Assembly: GCA_934502885.1 (NCBI GenBank)
Contig: CAKSUT010000010.1
Span: forward strand, 27,967 to 91,966
Reading direction: 5' to 3'
DNA length: 64,000 nucleotides
Source of the DNA: an uncultured Eubacteriales bacterium
Lineage (GTDB): Bacteria > Bacillota > Clostridia > Oscillospirales > CAG-382
Shown: positions 44,642-53,220 of the stretch, one piece after another
Layout: every line of letters begins with the position of its first letter
Numbering within the stretch: position 1 is the stretch's first letter
Position numbers and translations under genes: made by a program
The notes under the pieces: generated by a model
Told to the model about the DNA's origin: nothing
Database searches by the model: none
What the model saw: only the letters and a program-made list of their open reading frames with translations

Positions 44642-45904
44642 TCAAGAAAAGTACATTCCCATCCCCTCGCACGCCTCGTTTCTGAGTCTCATGAGGGTAA
44701 GTCTGTTGCGGACGAGTGGGGAGTACTCGCAGATAAGGGGAAGCTTTTCGGACGGCACGCCGATGTCCTCAAGCGAGGACTTCATGCCGAGCCTTGAGCA
44801 GAGCGGCAAAAGCTCTGCGACGGTCGGTATTTCACCGACAACCTCGCGGATTTCACTCCATTTGCTTTCAATAAGCTCTGCCGTAATACCGGCGCAGGCG
44901 TCGCTTTTGTTCTCGGTGATGATAGCCTCGGCAAGTCTTTCGCCGAAAAACGCGGCAATGTAATCGTCGCCGGGACGGCGGCAGTCGTGCCACTTGGGGC
45001 TTGTTTCGGAAAGTCCGTGATAAACCTTCGACGCAATGAGCGTGCCGACGCCGACCTTTTCTCCGTGAAGTGCGTCCGAGCTTGCGCCGAGACCGTCCGG
45101 GCGCATCTCGATGAGGTGCGATATGTGGTGTTCCGCGCCCGACGCACAGCGTGAGTTGCCGAGAAGCTGCATTGCGAGTCCCGAAAGGACAAGACCGTAC
45201 ATGAGCTTTTCGTAAGCGTGGGTTTCGCCTTTTGCAAGGTCTTCCGCAGCGGCGGTGACTTCTTTTGCGGCGTCAAGGGTCATGCGGTAAATGCTTTCGC
45301 AGAGGTATTCGCCGGTGAGAATATTGCCTATCCGCCACTCGGCAAGGGCTATGTATTTGCCTATCATGTCTCCGACTCCGGAGGCGGTGAGCCTTGCCGG
45401 GGCTTTCGAGATGATGTCAAGCTCCGCGACCACTATTTTCGGCGACACGGCGGTGAAGGTTTTTTTGAAGCCGTACCACGTCATTGCGGCGACCGACGAG
45501 CAGAAGCCGTCAACCGACGCCGCGGTCGGGCAGGAGGCGAACGGAATGCCGAGTTTATACGCGGAATAGCGCGTGATGTCATGCACCGTCCCCGAGCCTA
45601 CGGCGACAAGGTAGTCCGTGTCCTTCGGTATTCTTTCGAGAGCCATGGCGACTCCGTGTTCGTCGGCGTGGAGTCCGTCCGGCGGCAGGATTATCTCGCA
45701 GTCGGCTTTCGGTCTGCGGTCCTCCGCGGCGCGGTACGTGTTCTCGTCGTATATTGCCGCCGACTTTCCGTGAAGTCCGTGTTCTTTTGCGTAATCGGCG
45801 AAGCCGCGCATTGCTCCGCTCTCTATTACGCAGAATTCGGTCGTCATTGTGTGTTCGCGGCCGCACGCGCACGCACCGCTTAATCTCTTGCTGTCTGTTA
45901 TCAT
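44642..45904 (-). CDS. sn-glycerol-1-phosphate dehydrogenase (AraM/EgsA-like)
   Basis: Iron-containing dehydrogenase-like enzyme, expected to interconvert dihydroxyacetone phosphate and sn-glycerol-1-phosphate with NAD(P)H in the cytoplasm. 420 aa with ATG at 45902-45904 and AAGGAG upstream. Motifs: CACGREHTM near the N-terminus, nucleotide loop GSGTVHDITRY, GVGDMIGKY, and metal ligands in GAEHHISH and HGEKVGVGT. In Bacillus the homologue makes heptaprenylglyceryl phosphate precursor and lies in the arabinose operon; here araD lies 1.2 kb away, a loosely similar setting. No clear promoter was seen. Confidence 0.85.
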   Translation of the reverse strand: MITDSKRLSGACACGREHTMTTEFCVIESGAMRGFADYAKEHGLHGKSAAIYDENTYRAAEDRRPKADCEIILPPDGLHADEHGVAMALERIPKDTDYLVAVGSGTVHDITRYSAYKLGIPFASCPTAASVDGFCSSVAAMTWYGFKKTFTAVSPKIVVAELDIISKAPARLTASGVGDMIGKYIALAEWRIGNILTGEYLCESIYRMTLDAAKEVTAAAEDLAKGETHAYEKLMYGLVLSGLAMQLLGNSRCASGAEHHISHLIEMRPDGLGASSDALHGEKVGVGTLIASKVYHGLSETSPKWHDCRRPGDDYIAAFFGERLAEAIITENKSDACAGITAELIESKWSEIREVVGEIPTVAELLPLCSRLGMKSSLEDIGVPSEKLPLICEYSPLVRNRLTLMRLRNEACEGMGMYFS

Positions 45905-45929
45905 TTTTTATCACTCCTTAATTGGTTTA

Positions 45930-47120
45930 CGAAAGTGTTCTTTTACGATGGGTCTCCGACGCCTTCTTTTCTTGAAAGAAAAGAAGCAAAAGAACTTTTG
46001 CCGATTTCAAGGCTATCGCCTTGAAATGAAAAGTCTTTTGTATTGTTTGGAGAAATACCGCACGACATCGTCAACGACTCCGTCGTGAAATGGGCAAGAC
46101 TCATCTTATCCGAGGTCGGAGCGTTCAACCTCGACGAGGTCTCGGTCGAAGGTGAGGTTGGCATCAGATTTTGTGGGGAATGTATCCGAACTTCTCCCGT
46201 TCGCAAAATTTATTGCGTGCTCAGCACACTTCGCACACGATAAAATTTTACGAAGATATGGCTTTTGGGTGGTGTGCGTGATTGAAATGCGTACTTGCTC
46301 ACGGATGTATTAGAGTGAGTCGGCGAAGCCGCTCACGAGGCTCCCCTGTGTAAGGGGAGCTGGCGGTGAAACCGCCTGAGGGGCTGTCGGATAAGCACTC
46401 TCTCAATGGTGTAGCATAGCAACTGCGAAGCTGACTGAGGGACTGTCGGATAAGCATTCTCTCCATGGCATTTTGTAGGGACACACAGGATGCGAAGCAT
46501 CTGCGTAGATTGCTCCGTCCGCAAGAACCAAACGCACGGTTATGTATACCGCACCGTAGAAATGCGGCAAACGATTATTGCAAATGCGTATTATCCGATG
46601 TCGGCGGTTATCGGAGATTTCGGAACGAGCAAGCCCGTTCCCTACAAAATGTCAAAGAGGTTTGCAATAAAATCGTATTATCGCAAACATCAAAAAACTC
46701 GGATAAAAACTATAATCAACAGCCCCTCAGTCAGCTTCGCTGACAGCTCCCCTTGCACAGGGGAGCCTCGGCGACGAGGTCGCCTCCAATAATACCATGG
46801 AGATAGTACGAATTCTGAAAATCTCACCCCCAACACCCTCGGCGAAAATCCGGCATTCCGTTATCGCACACCCTCAAACTCCGCACCATTCAAATATTGA
46901 AGAAAAGCGAAGCTTTTCAACGTCAATTATGCATTATGCATTATGAATTATGAATTCTGCCTTTCTTTCCCTTTGCCGCACACCCTCAAAGTCCGCACCA
47001 TACAATTATTGAAGAAAAGCGCAGCTTTTCTACCTTTTCTCTTCACTCTTCACTCTTCACTCTTCTCTCTTAACTTGAAAAGCTCCGCTTTTCAACACCA
47101 ATTTTCCATTCTCCACTTTC
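45930..47120. repeat. composite dispersed-repeat block, no gene
   Basis: Holds the CTTC-TTTTCTTGAAAGAAAA-GAAG hairpin (45963-45986), the ATTTCAAGGC/GCCTTGAAAT foldback, reversed and forward CCCTCAG/AGCTCC elements (46312-46398, 46722-46790), the module with GGATGCGAAGCATC and GAACGAGC/GCCCGTTC stems (about 46470-46650), ATTATGCATTATG tandem tract (46925-46960), TTCACTC tandem tract (47040-47070) and the ATTCTC tract that runs into the 3' end of araD. No gene. Confidence 0.82.
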
Positions 47121-47125
47121 AATTC

Positions 47126-47833
47126 TCAATTCTTGAAAAGCGAAGCTTTGCTTTGCCCATAGTACGCATTCTTGCCGTGCTTACGCAGCCAGTGACGGTC
47201 AAGAAGCTCGGGCTGAAAATCGGCGCGCGGATTAAGGGTTAGAGTGTGAAGTGCCATCATCGCAACCTCTTCGAGGACTATCGCATTCTCGACCGACTTC
47301 TTCGCGTTCGCTCCCCAGCAGAACGGACCGTGCGAGTGAACGAGAGCCGCCGGGACTTCAAGCACCGTTTTTTCGTCGAAAAGCTCCGCTATCACCTTGC
47401 CCGTTTCCGCTTCGTAGTCGCCTTTTATCTCCGCCGCCGTCATTTTTCGCGTACACGGAACTTCACCGTAAAATGCGTCCGCGTGGGTTGTGCCGAGGGG
47501 CGGAATGCCTCTGCCTGCCTGCGCAAAGACCGTTGCGAACCGCGAATGCGTATGCGTTATGCCGCCGATTTCGGGGAAAGCGCGGTAAAGGTACACGTGC
47601 GTTGGCGCGTCCGACGAGGGGTTAAGCTCTCCCTCGACGACCTTTCCGTTTTCGTCGATTATCACGATATCCGACGGACGCAGTGCGTCGTAATCGACTC
47701 CGGAGGGCTTTATTGCGATGAGTCCGGTTTCGCGGTCGCGCTCGGACACATTGCCCCATGTAAGGGTTATAAGTCCGTTTGTTTTAAGCGAAATATTCGC
47801 TTCGTACACTCTTTCTTTGAGTTCAGATAACAT
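47126..47833 (-). CDS. araD: L-ribulose-5-phosphate 4-epimerase
   Basis: Converts L-ribulose-5-phosphate to D-xylulose-5-phosphate, the last step of the arabinose pathway into the pentose phosphate pathway. 235 aa. Class II aldolase fold with TLTWGNVSERD, zinc ligands in ITHTHSRFAT and LVHSHGPF, and IPPLGTTHADAFYGEVP. The usual end HGKNAYYGQ is followed by SKASLFKN and a stop encoded by a copy of the intergenic hairpin repeat. Divergent from a DeoR regulator with overlapping promoters, suggesting that DeoR controls it. araA and araB are not in the window. Confidence 0.93.
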   Translation of the reverse strand: MLSELKERVYEANISLKTNGLITLTWGNVSERDRETGLIAIKPSGVDYDALRPSDIVIIDENGKVVEGELNPSSDAPTHVYLYRAFPEIGGITHTHSRFATVFAQAGRGIPPLGTTHADAFYGEVPCTRKMTAAEIKGDYEAETGKVIAELFDEKTVLEVPAALVHSHGPFCWGANAKKSVENAIVLEEVAMMALHTLTLNPRADFQPELLDRHWLRKHGKNAYYGQSKASLFKN

Positions 47834-47869
47834 TTTTTCTTTTCCGCCTCACTTTTTTTGCTTCGGCTG

Positions 47870-47898
47870 TTGACATTTCGTCCGCCGTCTGATATAAT
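47870..47898 (+). promoter_or_regulatory. promoter of the second DeoR gene
   Basis: Full consensus: TTGACA (47870-47875), 17-nt spacer, TATAAT (47893-47898). Its -10 shares two bases with the opposing araD -10. Confidence 0.85.
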
Positions 47899-47924
47899 TA
47901 TACCGTATTCTCATATTATTGCAA
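47897..47924 (-). promoter_or_regulatory. promoter of araD
   Basis: Minus strand: TTGCAA (47919-47924), 16-nt spacer, TATAAT (47897-47902). It interlocks with the DeoR promoter around the palindromic TATAATTATA, so both cannot be occupied at once. Nearby, CGGTAAA (about 47941) and TTTACCG (about 47983) form an inverted repeat that may be an operator. Confidence 0.7.
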
Positions 47925-48034
47925 TACTCGGCGCAAAAGGCGGTAAATGCGCAATGTTTTTCGTAAAACGCGCAAATTTTACCGTGAAATGAGCAGGACT
48001 GCGTTATGCGGCAAAGAAAGGGGAGCGGTATGTT

Positions 48035-48778
48035 TTGGAAAAGAAACGGCTGACCGACAGGCAGAATGAGATACTCGATCTTATCAACGACCACAGTTTT
48101 CTCACGGTGGCGAAGATAGCGGAGCTGACGTACACCTCGGAGTCGAGTGTGCGCAGGGATCTTGCGCGGCTCGAGAGTCTTTACTGCATACGGCGCACCC
48201 ACGGCGGAGCGTGTGCGCTTGACGATGTGAACCGTCCGGCGAAGCTTGACGACCGCATGAACAAGAACACGCTTGCGAAGCGAGTGATAGCAAAAAAAGC
48301 CGCCGCTATGTTAAGCGACGGGCAGAGCATAATGCTTGACAGTTCGACGACTGCCGGTTTTCTGATTCCGCACATAGCGAAGCTTCGCGACGTGACGGTA
48401 TTCACGAACAACATGATAACAGCCGTGAACGCGGTGAATTTTTCGATAGACACGCACTGTCTCGGCGGTCATGCGATAGGCGGCAACGCCGTGCTTTCGG
48501 GCGAGGACACATATGCGGCGATAAGCCGTTTGCGGCCCGACATACTGTTTTTCTCGTCGCAGAGCATAGACCGCGACGGTCTCATAACCGACCCGACGCC
48601 CGAGGAGAACTATGCGCGGCGGCTCATGCTCGAGAGTGCGCGCAAGCGTGTGTTCTTATGCGACAGCGGCAAATTCGGTTCGCGCTCGCTCTACGTGCTG
48701 ACCTCGGCGGAAGACCTCGATGCGTGCGTCTTCGACACACCTTGGGACGACTTCCGCGGCAAGTGCGAGGTGAAATGA
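48035..48778 (+). CDS. DeoR-family transcriptional regulator
   Basis: 247 aa from a TTG at 48035 (MEKKRLTDRQNEILDLINDH), with GGGGAG about 10 nt upstream. Winged helix with SESSVRRDLARLES, then the DeoR sensor domain with IMLDSSTTAGF and CDSGKFGSRS. The ATG at 48030 is out of frame and opens only a seven-codon frame (stop at 48051-48053) that overlaps the true start. Transcribed divergently from araD, its probable target. Confidence 0.9.
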   Translation: MEKKRLTDRQNEILDLINDHSFLTVAKIAELTYTSESSVRRDLARLESLYCIRRTHGGACALDDVNRPAKLDDRMNKNTLAKRVIAKKAAAMLSDGQSIMLDSSTTAGFLIPHIAKLRDVTVFTNNMITAVNAVNFSIDTHCLGGHAIGGNAVLSGEDTYAAISRLRPDILFFSSQSIDRDGLITDPTPEENYARRLMLESARKRVFLCDSGKFGSRSLYVLTSAEDLDACVFDTPWDDFRGKCEVK

Positions 48779-48794
48779 CAGGCGAGGGCTTACG

Positions 48795-49735
48795 AAGGTA
48801 CGGGGGGACGGGAGTGTCCTTTTCTTGAAAGAAAAGGACCAAAAGACGCAGGGTTATGTACTTTTCTTGAAAGAAAAGTACCAAAAGAACTTTATCGATT
48901 TCAAAGCTATCGCTTTGAAATGGAAAAGTCCTCGATATATTAGAGAAAGTACCGCATTCGGTCGCCATAAATTCAAGCGACCGAATGAGATGAGGCAGGA
49001 CTCATCTTATCCGAGGTCGGAGCGTTTAAGCTCGGCAACGCCTCGCTCAAAGGGAACATTGGCATCAGGCTTTGTGGGGACTGTAATCCGGGGCAACACC
49101 GTTTGCGGAATTTAAAGCGACGAAAAAGCCGCCACGTTTAAATTCCGCAAAGATGAGGTTTTTGGGCGGTGCGAAGCTTGAGATTGGCACTTCCTCTTGG
49201 GTGTTTCATGGAGGAGGCGAAGCCGCCAGAGAAATTGCGAAGCAATTTACTCTCGAGTTGGCTCTGCCAACTCCGGAGGCATCCCCTTGTGTAACCGGTT
49301 GCAAAGCAACCTCTGGAGCTGGCGGTGAAACCGCCTGAGGGGCTGTCGGATAAGCACTTTCTCAATGATGTAGCAGAAAAATTAAACAATCCCTCAGTCA
49401 GCTTCGCTGACAGCTCCCTTTACACAAGGGAGCCTCGGCGACGGAGTCGCCTCCAATAATACCATGGAGGTAATACAAATTTCGCACAACCACAAACACC
49501 AATACCCTCGGCAAAAATCCGGCATTCCGTCAACGGCACAACCTCTGACTCGCACCATACAAATTATTGAAGAAAAACGGCGCAAGGCGTTTTTCTACCA
49601 CTTCTCTTCACTCTTCACTCTTCACTCTTCTCTCTTAACTTGAAAAGCTCCGCTTTTCAACCCCAATTCTCCATTTTCCATTCTCAATTCTCAATTTTTG
49701 AAAAGCGCAGCTTTCGTAAAGGTCGAACATCACTT
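48795..49735. repeat. composite dispersed-repeat block, no gene
   Basis: Downstream of the second DeoR gene. Two TTTTCTTGAAAGAAAA hairpins in series with different arms, GTCC/GGAC (48816-48839) and GTAC/GTAC (48858-48881); fixed-loop hairpin with ATTCGGTCGC stem (48956-48986); a reversed (49203-49350) and a forward (49386-49460) CCCTCAG/AGCTCC element; TTCACTC and ATTCTC tandem tracts (49610-49700). No gene. Confidence 0.82.
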
Positions 49736-49752
49736 TTACATCGGAGGTAATT

Positions 49753-50550
49753 ATGAATCTCAAAGAAAAGAAGCTGTTCTTACTCGACATGGACGGCACG
49801 ATATATCTTGACAACGAGCTTTTCGACGGCACTGTGGATTTTCTTTCCAAGGTGCGCGGACGCGGCGGAAAGTACGTATTTATGACAAACAACTCGTCGA
49901 AGAGTGTGGACAAATACATCGGGAAGCTTGCGTCTCTCGGCATAGCGTCGGACGCCTTGGACTTTCTGACGTCGGTTGACGCGACGATTGCGTTTTTGAA
50001 GCCAAAGAATTACAGGAAGATTTACGCTCTCGGCACGGAGTCGTTCCGCGAACAGCTTTTGTCTGCCGGGCTTCCGGCGGTTGATTGTTTCGAGGGACGC
50101 GGAGAGGACATCGACTGTTTATGCATGGGCTTTGACACGGAGCTTTCCTTCCGCAAGCTTGAGGACGCCTGCATACTGCTCATGGGGCGGCCGGAGGTTG
50201 ACTACATAGCGACGAACCCGGATCTTGTTTGTCCGACGTGGTACGGTTACGTCCCCGACTGCGGTTCGGTGAGCATAATGCTTGAGAACGCGACGAAACG
50301 CAAGCCGCGGTTTATCGGCAAGCCCGAGCCGGAAATGGCGTTATCGGCTATGGCGAAGTTCGGCTTCACGCCGGAGGAAACGGTTGTTGTGGGCGACCGC
50401 CTCTACACCGACATTGCCTGCGGAGTGAACGCCGGTATCGGCACGGCGTTTGTCCTGAGCGGCGAGGGTACGCTTGCCGACATCGAAAAGTACGGCGTTA
50501 CTCCCGACCGCGTCTACAAAAACATACGCGAAATGGCGGATGAGCTGTGA
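49753..50550 (+). CDS. HAD-superfamily (NagD-like, type IIA) phosphatase
   Basis: Cytoplasmic phosphatase of small phosphorylated metabolites; substrate not assignable. 265 aa, ATG with GGAGG 6 nt upstream. HAD motifs: I DMDGTIYLD (nucleophile and acid Asp), II MTNNSS, III Lys in FIGKPEPEM, IV VVGDRLYTDI. A C2-type cap lies between motifs II and III, as in NagD. A free-standing gene in a repeat-rich stretch, ending in TGAAAA. Confidence 0.92.
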   Translation: MNLKEKKLFLLDMDGTIYLDNELFDGTVDFLSKVRGRGGKYVFMTNNSSKSVDKYIGKLASLGIASDALDFLTSVDATIAFLKPKNYRKIYALGTESFREQLLSAGLPAVDCFEGRGEDIDCLCMGFDTELSFRKLEDACILLMGRPEVDYIATNPDLVCPTWYGYVPDCGSVSIMLENATKRKPRFIGKPEPEMALSAMAKFGFTPEETVVVGDRLYTDIACGVNAGIGTAFVLSGEGTLADIEKYGVTPDRVYKNIREMADEL

Positions 50551-50559
50551 AAACTACAA

Positions 50560-51318
50560 GGCGTCTCCGACGGGCGAGGGTTACGGGGGGGACTCGCCGC
50601 AGGGGCGAGGGTTACGGGGGGGCTGCGACGCGTTCTTTCTTGAAAGAAAGAACCAAAGAACTTTATCGATTTCAAAGCTATCGCTTTGAAATGAAAAGTC
50701 TTTTGTATAGTTTGGAGAAATACCGCACGACATCGTCAACGACTCCGTCGTGAAATGGGCAGGACTCATCTTGTCCGATATCAGAGCGTTTAAGCTCGGC
50801 AACGCCTCGCTCAAAGGGAGCATTGGCATCAGGCTTTGTTGGGACTGTAATTCGGGGCAACACCGTTCGCAAATGAAACGCCTCGCAAAGCTCGACAATT
50901 TCATTTTGCGAAGATGAGGTTCTTGGAAAATACGAAGTACGAGGTTCGCAATTTCTCTGGCGGCTTCGCCGACTCCATGCAACACCCGTGAGAAAGTGCT
51001 TGTCCGACAGTCCCTCAGTCAGCTTCGCTGACAGCTCCCCTTACACAGGGGAGCCTCGTGAGCGGCTTCGCCGACTCACTCCAATACACCAATACCCTCG
51101 GCAAAAATCCGGCATTACGTCCATGTTACAGCCTCAAAATCGCACCATACAATCAATGAAGAAAACCGCCTTTCGGCGGTTTTCGACAACAATTTGTGCG
51201 AAGCACAAACTTCACGCTTTGCGAAGCAAAGCCCTTCTCGCAAGCTTTGCTTGCGCTTCTCTCGTTCCGAAGGAACGACTTAACTCGTTGAAAAACGTTG
51301 AAAAAACGTTTTTCAACG
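50560..51318. repeat. composite repeat block ending in the pyrG stop
   Basis: GTTC-TTTCTTGAAAGAAA-GAAC hairpin (50632-50653) in the orientation of the HAD gene, ATTTCAAAGC foldback, a CCCTCAG/AGCTCC element (51005-51090), an AAAACCGCC-TTTC-GGCGGTTTT hairpin (about 51164-51184), then a string of hairpins (51185-51318). The last, CGTTGAAAAACGTT with its perfect complement (51286-51299 and 51305-51318), includes the pyrG stop codon. No gene. Confidence 0.82.
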
Positions 51319-52914
51319 CATCGCCGCCTTAATAAATTCACGGAACAGAGGGTGAGCCTTGTTGGGACGGCTCTTAAGCTCGGGGTGGAACTGCACACCG
51401 ACAAACCACGGGTGAACGTCGGTCGGAAGCTCAATTATCTCGCAGAGCTTTCCGTCGGGGGAAAGTCCGGCAAGTATGAGTCCGTTCTCCTCGAGAGCCT
51501 TGCGGTAGTCGTTGTTTACCTCGTATCTGTGGCGGTGACGCTCCTCTATGTGAAGCGTGCCGTAGGCGTCTGCGGAGTGAGTTCCCTCCTTGATGTCGCA
51601 GGGATAATGACCGAGACGCATTGTGCCGCCTTTTTCGGAGATATTCTTCTGGTCGGGCATGATATCTATAACGGGGTACTTCGTCTTGGGGTCAAGCTCG
51701 GTGGAGTTTGCTCTGTCCATGCCGCAAACGTCCCTTGCAAACTCGCAGACCGCCATCTGCATACCGAGGCAGATTCCGAGGAACGGTACCTTGTGTTCCC
51801 TTGCGTACTTGACCGCAAGTATTTTACCCTCGATACCTCTGTCGCCGAAGCCGCCGGGGACAAGTATTCCGTCGTAACCGCAGAGAATTTCATCGACGTT
51901 GTCCTCGCTCACGTTTTCCGACTGAATCCAGCCTATTTCGACGTCCGCACTGTTCTCAAAGCCGCCGTGGCGGAGCGCCTCGGCAACCGAAAGGTATGCG
52001 TCGTGAAGCTCGACGTACTTGCCGACAATCGCAATTTTCACCTTGTGCTCAAGGTGCTTTATTCTGTCAACAAGACCCTTCCACTCGTTGAGGTTGGGCT
52101 CGGGAGCGTAGATGTTGAGTCTTTCGAGAACGGCGTGGGCAAGACCCTCTTCTTCAAGCAGAAGCGGAACTTCGTAGAGCGTGTCTGCGGTGAGGTTGTT
52201 TATGACGTAGTCCTTTTTGACGTTGCAGAAAAGGGCTATTTTTTCTTTCATATCGTCCGGGAGTCTTGTTTCGCAGCGGCAGACGAGGATATCCGGCTGA
52301 ATACCGACCGAGAGAAGCTCCTTGACGCTGTGCTGAGTCGGCTTAGACTTGAGTTCGTCCGAACCCGTGATGTACGGCACAAGGGTTACGTGGATGAACA
52401 TGCAGTTTTCCTTGCCGACGTCAATCTGCACCTGACGGCAAGCCTCGAGGAACGGCTGAGATTCGATATCGCCGACCGTACCGCCGATTTCGGTGATGAC
52501 GAAGTCTGCCTTTTTGGTCTCGCCGAGCTTGTAGACGTTGCTCTTTATTTCGTTTGTGATATGGGGAATGACCTGGACGGTACCTCCGAGGTAGTCGCCG
52601 CGGCGCTCCTTTGTGATTACCGACCAATATATCTTACCGGTGGTGACGTTGGAGTACTTCGACATATTTTCGTCGGTAAAGCGTTCGTAGTGACCCATAT
52701 CGAGGTCGCACTCAGTGCCGTCGTTTGTGACGAAAACCTCGCCGTGCTGATAGGGACTCATTGTGCCGGGGTCAATGTTTATGTACGGATCGAACTTCTG
52801 AAGAGCTACCTTATAGCCTCTTGCCTTGAGGAGTCTGCCGAGAGATGCCGCCGTAATGCCTTTTCCGAGTCCGGAAACGACGCCGCCCGTGACGAAAATA
52901 TACTTTGGAAACAT
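51313..52914 (-). CDS. pyrG: CTP synthase
   Basis: Makes CTP from UTP, ATP and glutamine. 533 aa from the ATG at 52912-52914 (MFPKYIFVTGGVVSGLGKGI); a GTG four codons earlier abuts the ribosome binding site. Synthetase domain with GGVVSGLGKG and FDPYINIDPGTMSP, then the class I amidotransferase domain with nucleophile in FLGICLGMQ and the HPEL catalytic His/Glu near the end. Complete. Own consensus promoter. The initially transcribed bases lack the run of G/C typical of Bacillus pyrG attenuation, so that control is not supported. The stop is inside a repeat hairpin. Confidence 0.97.
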   Translation of the reverse strand: MFPKYIFVTGGVVSGLGKGITAASLGRLLKARGYKVALQKFDPYINIDPGTMSPYQHGEVFVTNDGTECDLDMGHYERFTDENMSKYSNVTTGKIYWSVITKERRGDYLGGTVQVIPHITNEIKSNVYKLGETKKADFVITEIGGTVGDIESQPFLEACRQVQIDVGKENCMFIHVTLVPYITGSDELKSKPTQHSVKELLSVGIQPDILVCRCETRLPDDMKEKIALFCNVKKDYVINNLTADTLYEVPLLLEEEGLAHAVLERLNIYAPEPNLNEWKGLVDRIKHLEHKVKIAIVGKYVELHDAYLSVAEALRHGGFENSADVEIGWIQSENVSEDNVDEILCGYDGILVPGGFGDRGIEGKILAVKYAREHKVPFLGICLGMQMAVCEFARDVCGMDRANSTELDPKTKYPVIDIMPDQKNISEKGGTMRLGHYPCDIKEGTHSADAYGTLHIEERHRHRYEVNNDYRKALEENGLILAGLSPDGKLCEIIELPTDVHPWFVGVQFHPELKSRPNKAHPLFREFIKAAMR

Positions 52915-52949
52915 ACCTTGTCTCACCCTTCTTTCAAAAAATACATCAT

Positions 52950-52978
52950 ATTATATTATACGTCCGCCCGTTTGTCAA
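52950..52978 (-). promoter_or_regulatory. promoter of pyrG
   Basis: TTGACA (52973-52978), 17-nt spacer, TATAAT (52950-52955) on the minus strand, about 36 nt upstream of the start codon. Confidence 0.85.
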
Positions 52979-53140
52979 GACCTTCGGATTTTTATTTACA
53001 CAATGACTCAAAATGCTTTAACAACGCACCCGATTTGTAAACCGCCGTTTACTGTTCGCGACGAAATTCACGTGAGAACCACCGTAATTAACAATCGCCT
53101 ATGAGGTTAGTTTTTTGCAACAAGAAGTTAGTTTTCACCA

Positions 53141-53169
53141 TTGAATAAGAGGGCGGTATGTGGTATAAT
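53141..53169 (+). promoter_or_regulatory. promoter of the SGNH hydrolase gene
   Basis: TTGAAT (53141-53146), 17-nt spacer ending TGTGG, TATAAT (53164-53169), about 52 nt upstream of the start codon. Confidence 0.8.
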
Positions 53170-53220
53170 ACAAATGAGAAATTGTAGGCTTTGACCGCAC
53201 ACAAGGAGATAGATAATACC

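Noticed and set aside
52914..52955. Bacillus-type pyrG attenuation by reiterative G addition
   Set aside because: The start region downstream of the -10 reads ATGATGTATT without an early G run, and no attenuator hairpin is seen.
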